In this document: piece after piece, positions 35,453 to 37,699 of the stretch
How the letters are laid out: every line of letters begins with the position of its first letter
Numbering within the stretch: position 1 is the first letter of the stretch
NCBI RefSeq assembly: GCF_000208925.1
Contig: NW_001914987.1
Location: forward strand, 8,845 to 46,543
Length of the DNA stretch: 37,699 nucleotides
Source: Entamoeba histolytica HM-1:IMSS
Taxonomy: Eukaryota > Evosea > Mastigamoebida > Endamoebidae
Direction: 5' to 3'
Made by a program: the position numbers and the translations under genes
Notes under the pieces: generated by a model
Seen by the model: only the letters and a program-made list of their open reading frames with translations
The model's database searches: none
Told to the model about the DNA's origin: nothing

Positions 35453-36391
35453 AGAATGCTTTGAAGTCTTTCTTTTCTCTTCTAAACTCAAATCATTATG
35501 CTTTATTGCTTTTTCACTCTTTTCAAAAATCTGACTTTTCGGTTGTGAATATGATATTCTATTTATATCTTTTGTATTTTTTTTTTTGACATTTAATTTT
35601 TTGTCTTCTTGTTGACTTTTTAAACTGATTTTTCGTTTTAATGAATTTTTCTATGACTGAATTAAATTTCATATTACGCAAAAAGTGTGGATTCATAATT
35701 CATGTTCCACTCAAACCTAGATTCATTAAATCTATATGACTTTGAACTAAACACCTCAAATAATAACATGACTTCTAAGCAACTCAACCACCAGCTGAAC
35801 ATTTAAATATACACTTTTTATGAATCATTTTTTAGTATCAAATAGACTTTCATACTTAAACATAGTCCGCATAACAGTTGCTATATTCTCACTACATCAC
35901 AAACATTCTTTTTAGGATATTAGGATTTATACAGTATTTTTCAAAGATATAAATTAAAATGATAGTTGTATAGATTGTTCTGTATATATTGCCAAAACTC
36001 TTAATACAAATAGAATGTGTGTTGACTTAAAATGAGATATACTTAAATAGTTTTTATAAATGAAACACAATTGTTTTCTCTCTGTACGTCTTCATTTTCA
36101 TAGTATATAACATAACACAATGAGAGTTGTTTATGGAAGTAGTAATATGAATTAATTTTCTCAATGTATTTTATACATTTAAATGGATAATTATGAATTA
36201 TTATAAATTCATTATTGTCATTTTAGTGTTAATATTATCATTATTTAACGGTTATTACCCATAATATGAAGTATCACTTTTATAAAATAAAAATAATATA
36301 TCCATTAAGTTTATTCATTTTGATACATCTAAACGGGTACGAAAATTAGCAAAGAAAAAATGCATCTAAATAATTTACAAAAAAGAAAAAA

Positions 36392-36411
36392 GATGCAAAA
36401 AAATTTGCATC
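36392..36411. repeat. short perfect hairpin
   Basis: GATGCAAA and TTTGCATC flank AAAA: an 8-bp perfect stem with a 4-nt loop in gene-free DNA. A partial copy (ATGCATC) lies about 30 nt upstream. Confidence 0.5.
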
Positions 36412-36581
36412 CATAGAATATTCCACTTTATTATATTTTGCTCATAAAATAAAAATAAATAAAAAATAAAAAGTATGATAAATACAGAATATATAAATAT
36501 TTATGTTTATATTTTATGATCACTTGTATTCATTTTGTATGAAATATTAATGAAATAGATGATTTAATGAATCGTATTTAA

Positions 36582-37020
36582 TTATTTTTATTCTTTTTAT
36601 TCTTTTCTTTATATGTTATTTATCTATCGTATTTTTATATTTATTTCTCTGTTTATATTATTTATCTATCATCTTCTTATTATCTATATATTATTATATT
36701 ATTATATTCTTCTTATTTTATTATTTTTATGTTTATATTATTTAGATTTTCTTATTGTTATTCTTTTATATTTAAATGTATTTTATTATTTGTTTATTCA
36801 TCTTTATCATTTTTATATTCTTATCATTTTTATATTCTTATCATTTATTCTCTTTTGATTTATATTAATTTTAATTTTATCTTTTATACTTTTTATTTAT
36901 TATTATATCATTGATTATCATTTCTATATTTATTTATCATTTATTCTTATTATTATTTTGTTTTCTATATTCTATATCATATATTCATATCATTTTCATT
37001 TATATTTTATCACATATTAC
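36582..37020 (+). repeat. G-depleted T-rich low-complexity DNA with a 17-bp tandem repeat
   Basis: The plus strand is nearly all T and A with some C and very few G. It includes two full tandem copies of ATCATTTTTATATTCTT and part of a third at 36806-36847. Similar composition recurs at about 37166-37430. The Leu/Ile/Phe/Tyr open frames here are by-products of this bias. Confidence 0.6.
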
Positions 37021-37699
37021 ATATTATAATAATAACATATGATTGATTATATAATAAACATCATAATGAAGTTATACATATAAATAATAAACATAAAAAG
37101 GAATAAAATATTTTTCATTAATAAAATAATATTAATTATTTTACACCATTAAATTAACACTTTTATTGAATATTTCTAATTTTTACATTAAAAATACACT
37201 TTTTATTTCTTATTTTCTTCTTTTATTACATCTTTGTGATTTATTATTTTTATATTCTTTATTATACTTTCTTTTTATTCTTTTATATATTTTTATTCTT
37301 TTTATATTATTTGTTTTTCGTTGTTTTTCTATTTCTTTCTTCTATTATTTATCAATTTTATATTCATTTATTCATTCTTTTTATTTCTTTTTTATTAATT
37401 CTTGAGTATTGTATATTTCTTTATTATTTCATTTGTGTATTATCAAAATATATGTTTTATTGATTTTATGTTGAACAAAATATTAAATATAATTCAATAT
37501 TTTCAATGTTAAATATTAATTATTTATTCTGAAATGTTGTGTATATTTATTATATTAAATGAATATGATGAATGAATATCAATATTATTGTTTATTTGAT
37601 TTTAAAAAATAATAAATGAATATGAAATAATGAAATAATGAAGACAATGAAATGATAATGAAATAGAATAATCTAATATTGAACAAATCAAATAAAGAA

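Larger units (their letters stand above)
35410..37699. other. 2.3-kb gene-free region at right edge
   Basis: No credible gene. A 32-codon open frame at 35641-35739 (begins MNFSMTELNFILRKKCGF) has coding-like text but is too short to support. AAAAAGTGT near 35680 and its complement near 35811 flank a stretch that also contains GATTCAT, not a clean terminal inverted repeat. From about 36590 the DNA becomes G-poor, T-rich and low complexity. No tRNA or telomeric repeat array was seen. Confidence 0.5.

Noticed and set aside
35680..35830. Inverted AAAAAGTGT/ACACTTTTT pair suggesting a small inverted-repeat element
   Set aside because: The adjacent GATTCAT motifs are in the wrong order for terminal inverted repeats, and no target-site duplication is visible.
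36613..37463. Several Leu/Ile/Phe/Tyr-rich frames at the right end
   Set aside because: Low-complexity translation of G-depleted T-rich DNA, overlapping each other in multiple frames.

Overview
The window is nuclear DNA from a very AT-rich protist, almost certainly an Entamoeba of the E. histolytica / E. dispar / E. nuttalli type. Evidence: eight confidently placed short introns (47-69 nt), all opening with the Entamoeba 5' splice site GTTTGT and ending in AG; TATTTAA(A/G) core-promoter boxes with nearby GAAC motifs about 30-45 nt upstream of several starts; short intergenic gaps; and typical amoebozoan cytoskeletal and signalling architectures. No tRNA, rRNA, CRISPR or intact transposable element was seen.

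Layout. 1-1402 (-): 5' two thirds of a transketolase gene, cut by the window edge. 1695-2132 (-): small orphan. 2714-5365 (-): talin-type FERM head fused to a leucine-rich-repeat solenoid. 5673-6324 (+): spliced Rab-like pseudo-GTPase. 6473-7371 (+): spliced RNA polymerase II subunit RPB3 with leftover ferredoxin-type cysteines. 7615-10190 (+): three-exon LRR-PP2C phosphatase. 10584-11047: long polypurine tract leading into 11048-12645 (+), a calcineurin-like phosphatase. 12779-13408 (+): second Rab-like GTPase with a broken switch II. 14533-18564 (+): short MRP/ABCC transporter, convergent with 18652-20592 (-), the condensin kleisin CAP-H. 21419-21892 (+): bacterial-style CYTH triphosphate tunnel enzyme, convergent with 21988-23199 (-), a CH-LIM-coiled-coil protein. 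23290-24563 (-): ANKRD13-like ankyrin/GPCR-chaperone protein. 24629-27868 (-): TKL-like kinase with Sel1 repeats. 27869-30792: gene-poor, with a possible decayed gene. 30793-34003 (+): MED14-like Mediator subunit, convergent with 34071-34586 (-), a DUF4602-type nucleolar protein. 34681-35409 (-): small helical (ARM-like?) protein. 35410-37699: gene-free, with G-depleted low-complexity DNA.

How the genes relate. This is eukaryotic gene order, so there are no operons, but signalling and cytoskeleton themes recur: two protein phosphatases, two degenerate Rab-like GTPases, a kinase, a FERM-LRR protein and a MICAL-like CH-LIM protein. Transcription (RPB3, MED14), chromosome condensation (CAP-H) and carbon metabolism (transketolase) make up the housekeeping part. 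The most interesting points are the iron-sulphur-like cysteines in an RPB3 that lacks its zinc loop, the talin-FERM/LRR fusion, and the two switch-damaged GTPases within 8 kb. All calls come from reading the sequence; no database search was run.
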